A stretch of 64,000 bases of DNA from Gammaproteobacteria bacterium (GCA_029862005.1 JAOTYD010000002.1:124001-188000), one strand, 5' to 3'. Shown: positions 28,696 through 37,356, counted from the stretch's first letter. Translations and numbers: made by a program. The notes: generated by a model from the letters alone, not told the origin.

Positions 28696-29136
28696 ATGAA
28701 CCTCGATGACATTGTCCCCTTTCTGCCGCATTTCCAGGCTTTGCTCAACACCGCGGCAACACTGTTGCTGGCATCGGGCTATTACTTCATCCGCAATGCA
28801 AGGCTCGGACTGCATCGAACCTGCATGGCGACCGCGCTGGTGATCTCAAGTATATTCATGATCTCCTACCTGACCTATCACGCCAAGGTTGGATATCTGC
28901 CATTCGCGGGACAAGGGCTCATTCGCCCGTTTTATTTCACACTGCTGGCTTCCCACGTCATTCTTGCCGCGGTTATCGTGCCAATGGTGTTAATCACGGT
29001 ATTTTTCGCCATTAAAGGCAACTTTAGGCAACATCCGCGTATTGCCCGCTGGACCCTTCCGCTGTGGTTCTACGTGTCGGTTTCCGGTGTCGTGATCTAT
29101 ATTCTCGGGTTCCACGTTTACACCGGCGAAATTTAA
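28696..29136 (+). CDS. DUF420 family membrane protein
   Basis: 146 aa with four predicted membrane helices. SYLTYHAKVGYLPFAGQG, ASHVILA and GVVIYILGFHVY carry the conserved histidines of the DUF420/CtaM-like family. Family members sit beside heme-copper oxidase genes, and one is needed for oxidase assembly in Gram-positives. Here it follows nirN by 39 bp, so it may help assemble cytochrome cd1 or the nearby NO reductase candidates. Confidence 0.8.
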   Translation: MNLDDIVPFLPHFQALLNTAATLLLASGYYFIRNARLGLHRTCMATALVISSIFMISYLTYHAKVGYLPFAGQGLIRPFYFTLLASHVILAAVIVPMVLITVFFAIKGNFRQHPRIARWTLPLWFYVSVSGVVIYILGFHVYTGEI

Positions 29137-29149
29137 CCAGGGACTAACG

Positions 29150-29335
29150 ATGCAATATGTCTACTACACCCTGGCGGCAATTATCCTTTATTTCTTATCC
29201 GACTGGATACTGGTCCAGATCGAGCAGAAACGTGGTAAGCAGTTTGAGCAACAACGCTCGCTCGTTTTCCTGATTATTATCATGGTGCTCGCTGTGGGTT
29301 CGTTTAAAGCGATCGAGATGTTGCTAAACCCCTAA
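29150..29335 (+). CDS. small two-helix membrane protein, unknown
   Basis: 61 aa, starting 13 bp after the DUF420 stop behind GGGACT. It has two hydrophobic segments (about 5-20 and 39-57) with a charged cytoplasmic-type loop (IEQKRGKQFEQQR) between. I recognise no family. Its tight spacing in the nirS-nirN-DUF420 unit suggests a role in nitrite or NO respiration or its assembly. Confidence 0.65.
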   Translation: MQYVYYTLAAIILYFLSDWILVQIEQKRGKQFEQQRSLVFLIIIMVLAVGSFKAIEMLLNP

Positions 29336-29358
29336 CTTTTAATGGTGATCCGTTACAG

Positions 29359-29406
29359 GATCCCGATACGTCAATCCAGCGCATACCGGGTTCACGTATC
29401 GGGATC
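29359..29406 (+). terminator. inverted repeat ending the nirS unit
   Basis: GATCCCGATACGT (29359-29371) pairs with ACGTATCGGGATC (29394-29406) over 13 bp, with a 22-bp loop. It lies 23 bp after the 61-aa gene. The T-run is weak, so termination or transcript protection are both possible. Confidence 0.5.
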
Positions 29407-29487
29407 TTGCAACTGTGGCGTGAATCACGGCTTGGCTTTACCCAGAAACCTGTTAGTTTAGCGAACTGCTGAATTACTGGTTTCCAA

Positions 29488-30750
29488 ATGCCCGAACCAA
29501 CTGCCTCACCCGTCAGTCGTCGCCAGGCGATCGTCGCCTTTGCGCTGGGTACACTGTTCTTCGGCTACGCGTTTGTCCAGCGCGTATCGCCCAGCGTCAT
29601 GACCAGCGAGCTAATGCGAGACTTCGCCGTGGGGGGTGCAGCACTGGGTTCGCTGTCGGCATTCTACTTTTACGCCTATGCCTCGATTCAGCTACCCGTG
29701 GGTATGCTGACCGATCATTTCGGGCCACGCAAGTTGATGAGTTTCGCGGCGGCGTTATGCGCCCTCGCCTCGATCGTATTTGCATTTAGCGATTCGTTGC
29801 TAACCGCTTCCGTGGGGCGGGCACTGATCGGTGGCACCGTCGCCTTCGGTTTTGTCGGCACCCTGGCCATTGCCGGATACTGGTTCAGGCCCGCGCAGTA
29901 CGCGATGCTGGCGGGTTTGTTACAGACGGTAGGTATGAGCGGAGCTATTTTCGGGCAGGCGCCATTGCGCCAGGTGGTCGAATCCCTGGGCTGGCGCGGT
30001 ACGATCCTGGTGCTGGCGCTGGTAGCACTGGTAATCGCGTTATTGCTGTTCTGGCTGGTGCCGCTACGTTCGAGTGAACAAAAACAACATCGCAAGCAAC
30101 ACAGTGTTTTAAAAGGTTTAAAAGCGGTAACGACCAACCCGCAAACCTGGCTCTGTTCGCTGATCGGTTTCGGTATGGCCGCGACCATGCTCGCATTCGG
30201 CGGCTTGTGGGGCGTGCCCTGGCTAAACAACGTGCATGGCTATAACACCACCGAAGCCGCTGCGGTAACCTCGATGCTGTTCGTCGGTTGGGCGATATTT
30301 TCGCCCGTTTGTGGCTGGACCTCGGACCGGATGGCACGCCGCAATATGATTTTGGTGGCGGGTTCGACAATTGCCCTGGCAGCGCTTGCAGTTCTGGTTT
30401 TTTATACCCCGCGTAACACCCCGGTCCTGATGGCGCTGATCTTTATCGTCGGCGCGGCAGGTAGTTCGATGACGGTCTGCTTCGGCTCGGTCAAGGAGTT
30501 GAACGACGAAAACTACAGCAGCACCTCGCTTGGCTTGATGAACATGTGCATCGTTGGCTCAGGCGCAGTGATGCAACCACTGATCGGCGGGCTACTCGAC
30601 CTCAACTGGAACGGTGAAATGCTGGCGGGTGCACGCGTTTACTCATCGAGCGCTTACACGCTGGCCTTCAGTAGTTTACTGGGGGTGAACCTGGCGGCCA
30701 TCATTGCCGCATTATTTCTGCGCGAGACGCATTGTCGGCAAGTTAACTAG
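29488..30750 (+). CDS. major facilitator superfamily transporter
   Basis: 420 aa with 12 predicted helices. The MFS motif A loop reads GMLTDHFGPRKLM between helices 2 and 3, and the second half has the matching GWTSDRMARRNMI. The sequence does not show the NarK nitrate/nitrite signature, so I do not call it a nitrite transporter despite its position. The substrate is unknown. It has its own leader after the hairpin and is convergent with the next gene. Confidence 0.8.
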   Translation: MPEPTASPVSRRQAIVAFALGTLFFGYAFVQRVSPSVMTSELMRDFAVGGAALGSLSAFYFYAYASIQLPVGMLTDHFGPRKLMSFAAALCALASIVFAFSDSLLTASVGRALIGGTVAFGFVGTLAIAGYWFRPAQYAMLAGLLQTVGMSGAIFGQAPLRQVVESLGWRGTILVLALVALVIALLLFWLVPLRSSEQKQHRKQHSVLKGLKAVTTNPQTWLCSLIGFGMAATMLAFGGLWGVPWLNNVHGYNTTEAAAVTSMLFVGWAIFSPVCGWTSDRMARRNMILVAGSTIALAALAVLVFYTPRNTPVLMALIFIVGAAGSSMTVCFGSVKELNDENYSSTSLGLMNMCIVGSGAVMQPLIGGLLDLNWNGEMLAGARVYSSSAYTLAFSSLLGVNLAAIIAALFLRETHCRQVN

Positions 30751-30771
30751 TTCGACAGGGCCGCGGCAGCG

Positions 30772-31296
30772 TTATTTTTGAGCACCCCGGATAACAAAAC
30801 CCTGTCCCGATTCGAAACCCACCAGCAGGATCTGTGCGGGATCGATGCTAACCTCACGCTCGAAACGGTGATTGAAGCCCTCAATACGTACGCTGTCATT
30901 CATCTGCAGGTGTAAGCGATGAGTTCCGGCCCGAATTTTAGCGCTGTGAAACACATCAACACCGCCATCCTCGAACAAGCCGGGGGGTTGCAGCGACGCA
31001 CTGTAAAACGGTTCACCGTCGAGCATGGCTTCGATCGTGACCGGCGAACGCTCGCGCGGACAATCGTCGATTTTGCGCATATTGGGCGCCAGCTGGTTCA
31101 ATTCCTCCTGGCTCAGCATGCGACAGGGTTCGCGTAATTCACCGGCGTGGGCAAACGCGATCGTAATCATGGCTTCATCATTTTCGATGATACGCACCGA
31201 TGGCGCACTTGCAAAATACCAGATCAACGCCATGAACACGCTGTAGTTAATTGCCTGCAGCAGGAATCGCAGTGGCTTGTTGCTTAGTTCGGCCAT
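30772..31296 (-). CDS. membrane-anchored protein of unknown function
   Basis: 174 aa. One N-terminal helix (about 12-30) is followed by a soluble, presumably periplasmic, domain with two Cys residues (EPCRML and DDCPRER) about 20 apart that could form a disulphide. The rest is beta-rich, with FHSAKIRAGTHRLHLQMND. No family was recognised. It starts 12 bp after the cytochrome b/ferredoxin fusion gene and shares its DNR-type promoter, so it is probably an accessory of that complex. Confidence 0.7.
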   Translation of the reverse strand: MAELSNKPLRFLLQAINYSVFMALIWYFASAPSVRIIENDEAMITIAFAHAGELREPCRMLSQEELNQLAPNMRKIDDCPRERSPVTIEAMLDGEPFYSASLQPPGLFEDGGVDVFHSAKIRAGTHRLHLQMNDSVRIEGFNHRFEREVSIDPAQILLVGFESGQGFVIRGAQK

Positions 31297-31308
31297 AAAG
31301 TCTCGCTC

Positions 31309-32853
31309 TCAGTCCGCCTCAACTGCAGAAATTTGATTAACCTGATTCAGCGTCCGCAAATGCCTGCGAAAGTCATCCAGATCCCGGTCGACATCACGCT
31401 TGTCAGGCTCGGCGGCACCATGCATGCGAATTCGTTCGCGTTCGGCCCTGCCCCGCAGGCTTGGTTTGCGCTCGCCGTCAAAGCGCATCCTGGTCCAGCG
31501 ATTGCCGAAGCGGAAATAGCAGTCATTGTGCCGACAGCCGGTCACCATGACACCATCGGCGCCTTGCTTTAGCGCATACTCGACCAGTGTTGGTGGCAGC
31601 ATGCCGCTGCAGATAAGCTTTATACCGCGGGTATCGTCACTATCCAGGCGTTTAACGTTCAATCCATGCTCGCAGCCGAAGACAATAATCTTTAGATCTG
31701 CCGTCATCGTGTCGATGGTTTCGCGGGTCAGGCGACGCATTTCGTCGACCGGTAATTGCGGCATGTCGATACCCGTCTTTAATTCGCCACGTGGCGTCCG
31801 AAACGGATTGGAAGCCGGGCAGGAGCCTGCACAAATCCCGCAGGCACCGCAAAGCGCGGGATTAACCACCACCTCGTGCTCGTAGCGAGCACCATCGGTA
31901 CGTGCCTGCACTGATATCGCATCGAAGGGACAATCATCGAAGCAGAGCCCACAGCCGTTACAGTGATCGAGATCGACAACCGCTTTCGGACCGTCTTTCT
32001 TCGGCAACAGCCACGGCAACATCATCAACAACAGGGTAACACTTATCGTCAGCATCCAGACCTGTCCGGCAGGCCAGTATTCGAGTAACGGGTATACATT
32101 CAGATAAAACCAGTCGAGGTGAATTTCCCGGGGTACCATGCCCAGATTGGCGGGGGCATGGCTGACTGCCGGTGCATACAGGGACAATGCCAGCAGGGCG
32201 AGAAAGGTCCCCGCGGCAAGTCCACGCGGCGGATTGATGTTGACGTTGGAAAGGCGCTTGACATGCAGCCATAACATGAAAATTAATAGCATCGGTTGAC
32301 CCAGGAGATGCAGAAACTCGATCAGGATGAAGAATCGATCGGTCATCTGACCGGAGACGAAATTTCGCGTCATCGCCCCCGAAAAAATCGGCAGGGCATC
32401 CATTAGCTGCGCCGAACCGACCGCGATATACTGCGCCATTTCATCCCAGACCAGCCAGTATCCCGTGATACCAATTGTCACTACCATCCACAGGTTGGGT
32501 ATTCCGGTCACCCACGAAAACCAGCGAAATCCGCGGTAACGTCCCGATGCAAACTCCTTGAACAGGTGCAGCAGGACCGTAACAATTACCGCGTCCGAGG
32601 CATAGCGATGCAGGCTGCGCATAACGCCCGCCGCGTACCATTGGTCATGGGTCATGTATTCCACCGAGGCATGTGCCCCTTCGAGGCTGCCATGAAACGG
32701 GATGAACAGGTAAATTCCGCTAACCAGGATGACCCAGAACAGGAAGAACGACAGGGTGCCGAGGTGGTACAGCGGATTCCACTCGGTGCCGAAGGAAATG
32801 TTAAACCACGATTCGAGCGCGAGATAGACTCGCTTTAGCGGATTGATTATCAC
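31309..32853 (-). CDS. cytochrome b - ferredoxin - MvhD fusion protein
   Basis: 514 aa, GTG start. Residues 1-250 resemble the N-terminal half of cytochrome b/b6, with paired heme histidines (SLHRYASD and VLLHLFKE; EFLHLLGQ and WLHVKRL) and further helices. At about 290-350 there are two 4Fe-4S motifs (CNGCGLCFDDCPFDA and CGACGICAGSCP). The C-terminal domain resembles the MvhD/FlpD delta subunit of F420-non-reducing hydrogenase (IIVFGCEHG, CSGMLPP, VTGCRHNDCYFR). It therefore joins a quinone-side b-type module to a soluble iron-sulfur relay. A DNR-type box lies 67 bp upstream. The function is inferred as electron transfer for NO or nitrite reduction. Confidence 0.8.
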   Translation of the reverse strand: MIINPLKRVYLALESWFNISFGTEWNPLYHLGTLSFFLFWVILVSGIYLFIPFHGSLEGAHASVEYMTHDQWYAAGVMRSLHRYASDAVIVTVLLHLFKEFASGRYRGFRWFSWVTGIPNLWMVVTIGITGYWLVWDEMAQYIAVGSAQLMDALPIFSGAMTRNFVSGQMTDRFFILIEFLHLLGQPMLLIFMLWLHVKRLSNVNINPPRGLAAGTFLALLALSLYAPAVSHAPANLGMVPREIHLDWFYLNVYPLLEYWPAGQVWMLTISVTLLLMMLPWLLPKKDGPKAVVDLDHCNGCGLCFDDCPFDAISVQARTDGARYEHEVVVNPALCGACGICAGSCPASNPFRTPRGELKTGIDMPQLPVDEMRRLTRETIDTMTADLKIIVFGCEHGLNVKRLDSDDTRGIKLICSGMLPPTLVEYALKQGADGVMVTGCRHNDCYFRFGNRWTRMRFDGERKPSLRGRAERERIRMHGAAEPDKRDVDRDLDDFRRHLRTLNQVNQISAVEAD

Positions 32854-32919
32854 CTAATCGAATTCCCACAAAAAAGAAAACCAGATCTAAGACCTTATCC
32901 GAATGGCATTGAAGCCGAT

Positions 32920-32933
32920 CTGATTAAAGTCAA
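32920..32933 (-). promoter_or_regulatory. FNR/DNR-type box upstream of the cytochrome b fusion
   Basis: On the minus strand the site reads TTGACTTTAATCAG, one mismatch from TTGAY-N4-ATCAA. It lies about 67-80 bp before the GTG start of the fusion gene, in the 92-bp gap after the SCO gene. No clear -10 was assigned. Confidence 0.65.
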
Positions 32934-32945
32934 TTCGGGCAGCTG

Positions 32946-33773
32946 CTAGTTTCTGGGCCAACCGCGCACGACCACCGTACCGGCAACGAGAATGATCGTA
33001 GCACCGATCAACATGCCCAGAAACAATGAATAGTCGAAGTAGTAGCCGTCGCGCACCGGATCATAGGTCGTACAAAAGAGTTTTATCTTGCTGACCAGGT
33101 TGGCTAGCAGTGGTTGCTCGGGAGCCTTGCGACCGAGGACAAGTTCGATCAGCGGATCGACCAGCATCGGCGTATCGAACACCTGCCCGTAGACCTGCCG
33201 GTAAACCCGGCCCCCGGCATCGATAATGGTCGCCTGGATCAAATGATCAAAGCCATTCGAAGAGGGATAATAGAGAAACCCTAATTCCTTTGACAGGTTC
33301 TTGATCGTTTGCGGGTCGGTACTCAACAGCTTCCAGTCCTGGTCAATGACGCCCTGTTTGGCAGCAAAGTATCGCATCGCATCGGGGGTATCGATAGCGG
33401 TATCAAAACCAATCGCCACGACCGTGAAACTGTCATCGCCAAGCGCTGCCCGCGCCTTTTGTACAATCTTCGACAGGTGCCGCGTTGTCATCGGGCAAAT
33501 CTGGTAGCAGCTTGTATAAACCATGCTTAGCACCAGAGGTTTACCACGTAACTGTCCGAGAGTCAGGACCTCGCCGTCGGTATCGATAAACCGGTGATCA
33601 CCAACCTCGGAACCGATCGCCGCCTGGCTGGTGGCGAGTGCCTGGTCATAGTCAAAGGCCGGGGCTGTCTTCACGACGCTGTCGCCGGGCGCTGTAGATT
33701 GCGATATTGCCCAGGCGTCAGAAGGCAGCATCATATGCAGCAGAAAACTACATATCAGCAACTTGAATCGCAT
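32946..33773 (-). CDS. senC: SCO1/SenC copper chaperone, membrane anchored
   Basis: 275 aa. A signal peptide (residues 1-22) and a C-terminal helix (about 245-268) flank a thioredoxin-like SCO domain. Copper ligands are CYQICP and a later His (SSNGFDHLIQA). SCO proteins deliver copper to CuA of cytochrome-oxidase-like subunit II. It closes the operon that encodes a CuA subunit and a heme-copper subunit I, so metallation of that CuA is its likely job. NorS-NorY-SenC clusters of nitrifiers have the same content. Confidence 0.85.
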   Translation of the reverse strand: MRFKLLICSFLLHMMLPSDAWAISQSTAPGDSVVKTAPAFDYDQALATSQAAIGSEVGDHRFIDTDGEVLTLGQLRGKPLVLSMVYTSCYQICPMTTRHLSKIVQKARAALGDDSFTVVAIGFDTAIDTPDAMRYFAAKQGVIDQDWKLLSTDPQTIKNLSKELGFLYYPSSNGFDHLIQATIIDAGGRVYRQVYGQVFDTPMLVDPLIELVLGRKAPEQPLLANLVSKIKLFCTTYDPVRDGYYFDYSLFLGMLIGATIILVAGTVVVRGWPRN

Positions 33774-33794
33774 GCAAATCAGCCTGGCCGAAAC

Positions 33795-34745
33795 CTAACC
33801 GAGTATCCAGACGTCGAGCACGGCGCCGACAAGCAACGTTACCAGCTGCACCAGCGATGCGAAGAAACTCTTCATCGCGACGCGCGGGGACGGATCCCTG
33901 AGCATGAGCCAGTTGTGGTAAATGAAATAGCCGCCGCCACCGGCCGCCGCCAGCAGGTAAATCCAGTTCATGCCATAGAAAAACGGCAAGACTGCAATGG
34001 CAACCAGCATCAACGTATTGACTAACACCACTTCGGCGCAACGACGATTGCCGATTATGACGGGTAGCATGGGTACCCCGGTGCGGGCGTAATCCTTGTT
34101 TTTCGCAATCGCGAGACTCCAGAAATGCGAAGGTGTCCACAAGAACAAAACCAGCGCGAGCATAATCGGCACCGGCCCTATATTTGGATCTACCGCGGCC
34201 GCGCCCGCGAGCACTGCAAAGCTGCCCGATGCACCCCCGATGACGATGTTGGTCCAGGAACGCCGTTTCAGCCAGACGGTGTAAACGATTGCGTAGAAAA
34301 ACGCGCCGAGAAAAATATAAAATGCTGCCGTCAGGTTCAACACCAGCGCAGCGGAGCCAACACCGACGACGAGCAATAGCAGGATAATCGCAAGCCACAT
34401 GGGGCCTCTACGGAAGTACCCGGTGACGAAAGGCCGGTTGCGGGTACGTGGTACCCGGCGATCGAGATCGACCTCGAAATACTGGTTGAAGGCGCCCGCG
34501 CTACCGGCGGAGACCAGTATCGCAAACGCGAGTACCAGCATCTCGAGCGCACCGGGTTGCGAACCCGGCGTTATCACCATCGCCACCAGCGCGGTCAGCA
34601 CCATAACCACGCCAATCCTGAACTTGAGAAGGTTCGAAACCTGGCTGAAAAAAACATTCCAGGCCAGCCCTGGCTGTTCCCGCGAACCGGTTTCACTATC
34701 ACGCGGGGCGATTCCATTTGCCCCTAATGAGTTCAGCATCGCCAT
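33795..34745 (-). CDS. cyoE: protoheme IX farnesyltransferase (heme O synthase)
   Basis: 316 aa and strongly hydrophobic. The prenyltransferase motif NQYFEVDLDRRVPRTRNRP holds the DxxxD Mg site. A second acidic motif typical of CyoE is replaced by the usual YAIVYTVWLKR region. The enzyme makes heme O from heme B. Its start overlaps the stop of the heme-copper subunit I gene as TAATG. This tight coupling suggests that the encoded heme-copper enzyme carries heme O or A in its active site. Confidence 0.92.
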   Translation of the reverse strand: MAMLNSLGANGIAPRDSETGSREQPGLAWNVFFSQVSNLLKFRIGVVMVLTALVAMVITPGSQPGALEMLVLAFAILVSAGSAGAFNQYFEVDLDRRVPRTRNRPFVTGYFRRGPMWLAIILLLLVVGVGSAALVLNLTAAFYIFLGAFFYAIVYTVWLKRRSWTNIVIGGASGSFAVLAGAAAVDPNIGPVPIMLALVLFLWTPSHFWSLAIAKNKDYARTGVPMLPVIIGNRRCAEVVLVNTLMLVAIAVLPFFYGMNWIYLLAAAGGGGYFIYHNWLMLRDPSPRVAMKSFFASLVQLVTLLVGAVLDVWILG

Positions 34746-36478
34746 TAGCTAAGCGGCCAGACCGAGGCCAGGTAATCCCAGTTAATAAAGTAATAGACGA
34801 CGAAACAAACCAGCAGCGCCATTGCCAGCGCAAAGGTACCCGGCGCTTCGAAACCGGCGGAACCGTGTTCTTCTACCGCGAGTTTGGGCGCCATCGGTAA
34901 ACGCTCAGGCTGGGTGACGTTGTAGACCGAAGCCGCCAACGGTACGCCAAACCCCTGGAACAGGCCGGCAGACGCGTCGAGCTTTTTACCAAACAGCAGT
35001 GATCCAACGGTTACCACCAGGTACATCGCCCCACCGAGTACGCCGAGCACGCCGCCGATACCGGCCACCGCCATCATCGTGTAAGCAGTTCCCGGATACT
35101 CAAAGCCCAGCATGGCACCGGTAAAATCCATGTCCCAGTGACGTCTCGAAACACCCAGGGTTCCAGCACCCAGCATGAACAGGATCATCAGGGTCATGCC
35201 GGCCGAGAATACGTAGGGTTGCCACTTCGCAACCCAGGGCAGGAATAGCGCGCGCCTGAACAACACTGGAATCAGCAGGTAGGTCAATGCCATGAAGGTC
35301 AGCGTGGTACCCACGGCAACGGTCGCATGGAAATGTGCCGGCACGTAGATGGTGTTATGGATGATGATATTGATCTGCTCGGTACCCATAACCACACCGG
35401 TAATACCACCGAGAAAGCCAAAGATCACCAGCGCAAAGAAAAAGCCTGAGAACACCGGGTTACCCCAAGGTGCCTTGCGCAACCATTCGAACATGCCCTT
35501 GGTGAGGCCCTTGGCCCGTTGCGCAACTTCCATCGATCCCGGAACCGTGAGGCCATGGATCATGCTCGCCAACACCGCCAGGTACATCGCGTAGCTGGTA
35601 TTGAAAACCTTCCATTCGGAACTGATCCCCGGGTCTACCAGGATATGATGCGCGCTCGCCAACTGCAGGAACAGGATGTAAAGCAGGAATGCGGTGCGAC
35701 TGACTTTCTCTGACATCGGGCGGGCGTTAAACAACACACCGACAATCAGGTACCACACCGAGACATGTGCCGCGACGTTAATTTGTTGCGATGAATGTCC
35801 CAGGCCCCACCAGATGACACGGTACATTGCCGCATCGATGTGACCGATGTAACCGATCGACCATAAGAAGGTAGGCACCAGGATTATCGCACCCGAGGCT
35901 ATTGTGAAAATCGCGATAATACAGGCGGTCAGGGCGCCGAATGTTACCAGTGGAATCGAACCCTCGTAAGTACGATCATCTTTCGCGATCACCAGCGTAC
36001 CCAGAAACACGAAGCAGCCGATCAGTGCGCCGACCGCAAACAGGATCAGGCCGAGATAAAAATGAGGTTCAGCCTGCATCGGCGCGTAGGACGTCATCAT
36101 CACGCTCGAATTACCCTGTAACACCGCGATGTTATTCATGACCATACCGATGATCATCAGCGCAAATCCCGCCCAGGCCCAGCGCGGCGCTGCCAGGCGA
36201 GTGCGTAACAGCGTCGACGAGGCAAAGTACAGAATCGCCATTTCAAAGAAGATAATCCAGAAAATCAGCGCGTTGATGCCATGCCCCGTCAGCGCCTGGT
36301 AAAACACATCGGCCGGCAGTAAATGAACCTCCTGCCAGCGGGTCAAAACAACTCCTAACCCCAGGATGCCCGCGATGAGCAATGAAACAGCACCGGCAAC
36401 CGCGTTTGCCTTCATCAGGCTCTCGGCGGACTTGTCAAAATAGAATCCCGAATCCGGGCAGACTCTGAACTGTGCCAT
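34745..36478 (-). CDS. heme-copper subunit I without active-site Tyr, probable NO reductase (NorY-like)
   Basis: 577 aa, about 14 helices. All six metal histidines can be placed: H66 (TGHG, low-spin heme), H228 (GLGHSSQQIN, CuB), H277-H278 (CuB), H382 and H384 (AHFH, hemes). In oxygen reductases the helix VI motif is HPEVY, with Tyr at +4 crosslinked to His; here +4 is Gln232. Loss of that Tyr is a feature of NO-reducing members. The neighbours (CuA subunit, CyoE, SCO, nirS region, DNR-type boxes) fit the sNOR/NorSY class described in nitrifiers. Oxygen reduction cannot be excluded by sequence alone. Confidence 0.8.
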   Translation of the reverse strand: MAQFRVCPDSGFYFDKSAESLMKANAVAGAVSLLIAGILGLGVVLTRWQEVHLLPADVFYQALTGHGINALIFWIIFFEMAILYFASSTLLRTRLAAPRWAWAGFALMIIGMVMNNIAVLQGNSSVMMTSYAPMQAEPHFYLGLILFAVGALIGCFVFLGTLVIAKDDRTYEGSIPLVTFGALTACIIAIFTIASGAIILVPTFLWSIGYIGHIDAAMYRVIWWGLGHSSQQINVAAHVSVWYLIVGVLFNARPMSEKVSRTAFLLYILFLQLASAHHILVDPGISSEWKVFNTSYAMYLAVLASMIHGLTVPGSMEVAQRAKGLTKGMFEWLRKAPWGNPVFSGFFFALVIFGFLGGITGVVMGTEQINIIIHNTIYVPAHFHATVAVGTTLTFMALTYLLIPVLFRRALFLPWVAKWQPYVFSAGMTLMILFMLGAGTLGVSRRHWDMDFTGAMLGFEYPGTAYTMMAVAGIGGVLGVLGGAMYLVVTVGSLLFGKKLDASAGLFQGFGVPLAASVYNVTQPERLPMAPKLAVEEHGSAGFEAPGTFALAMALLVCFVVYYFINWDYLASVWPLS

Positions 36479-36479
36479 T

Positions 36480-37019
36480 TTAATTCTCCCTCACAAAGAT
36501 TTTACCGAGCATCAGGTGATGCCCGATGCCGCAGAACTCGTTGCACACCACCGTGAACTCGCCTGCCTGGTCAGGAGCTACCGTTATCACCGTTTCATAG
36601 CCGGGAAGAATCTGCAGGTTGATATTGACCGGTTGCAGCGAAAATCCATGATTCCAGTCCATCGATGACAGGTGCAGGCGATAACTCTGGTCTTTTTCGA
36701 GCTCGAGAATCGGATACCATTGCCACAGCCTGCCGAGCATGTAAACATCACTACCGGCCGGCGGTTTTACAATCGGTATCCCGGCTTGTTCGCCGACCTT
36801 GTATTGCGCGACCATTTCATCGACTCTCGACTGAAATCGTTGCGGGGTAGTCTGGTAGGCTTCATTGGAAAGGTTCTGTTTTCCGTAGATATGCCAGTAG
36901 GGCATCATCAGGAACATAATCAGGCACCAGACCAGCGCAATTCCAATCCAGATAACTTCCTGTTTACCAACCGGCGTGCTCCACCAGTTACGTTCCGATG
37001 GGGGTAAGAATGAGCTCAT
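36480..37019 (-). CDS. CuA-containing subunit II (NorS-like)
   Basis: 179 aa. One membrane helix (about 22-40) is followed by a periplasmic cupredoxin domain with a complete CuA site: the upstream His in SSMDWNHGFS and the loop CNEFCGIGHHLM (two Cys, His, Met). It takes electrons from a cytochrome c and passes them to the subunit I encoded 1 bp downstream. The size is short compared with cytochrome oxidase subunit II (no second helix), as in B-family oxidases and NorS. Confidence 0.88.
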   Translation of the reverse strand: MSSFLPPSERNWWSTPVGKQEVIWIGIALVWCLIMFLMMPYWHIYGKQNLSNEAYQTTPQRFQSRVDEMVAQYKVGEQAGIPIVKPPAGSDVYMLGRLWQWYPILELEKDQSYRLHLSSMDWNHGFSLQPVNINLQILPGYETVITVAPDQAGEFTVVCNEFCGIGHHLMLGKIFVREN

Positions 37020-37041
37020 TATGAAGTTCTCCTCAAGGTTG

Positions 37042-37203
37042 TTACGGTGCTACTGGAATAGTGGCGATTTCCATAATGCCCCACAGGATGTAAAACACGG
37101 TCGGCATCACAATCCCCAGGAACAGCAACAGGAAAGGGTTTTCAAGTACTCGCTGGAAAAAGGGAATGTGCTCGGGTTTGGGTAGATCGGCATCTTCTGA
37201 CAT
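37042..37203 (-). CDS. small single-helix membrane protein, likely third subunit
   Basis: 53 aa, ATG at 37203 behind GAGGT. It reads MSEDADLPKPEHIPFFQRVL and then one hydrophobic helix (NPFLLLFLGIVMPTVFYILW). It lies 22 bp upstream of the CuA subunit gene and is first in the operon. The layout (short acidic head, one helix) recalls the small subunit IIa of ba3-type enzymes, but I see no clear family match. Its strong ribosome site and position make it a credible gene. Confidence 0.7.
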   Translation of the reverse strand: MSEDADLPKPEHIPFFQRVLENPFLLLFLGIVMPTVFYILWGIMEIATIPVAP

Positions 37204-37356
37204 GGCTAACCTCGGTTTATTTAGTTAAGCCTCGAAGATCACTACTCGCAGCCACTCATTCGCACCCGCCCAGGTAACGAAATGAACTGACAACCAGCCC
37301 ACGATTAGTGACAGTTTCGGCAAATGTCAGATTACTCAAGCGATGGCAAAAATGAT

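Noticed and set aside
29488-30750. MFS transporter as a NarK-type nitrite transporter
   Set aside because: Position next to nirS is suggestive, but NarK signature motifs are not visible.
34745-36478. Annotation as cytochrome c oxidase or cbb3 oxidase subunit I
   Set aside because: The helix VI Tyr is Gln and there is no Tyr near the helix VII His pair as in cbb3, so an oxygen-reductase name would mislead.
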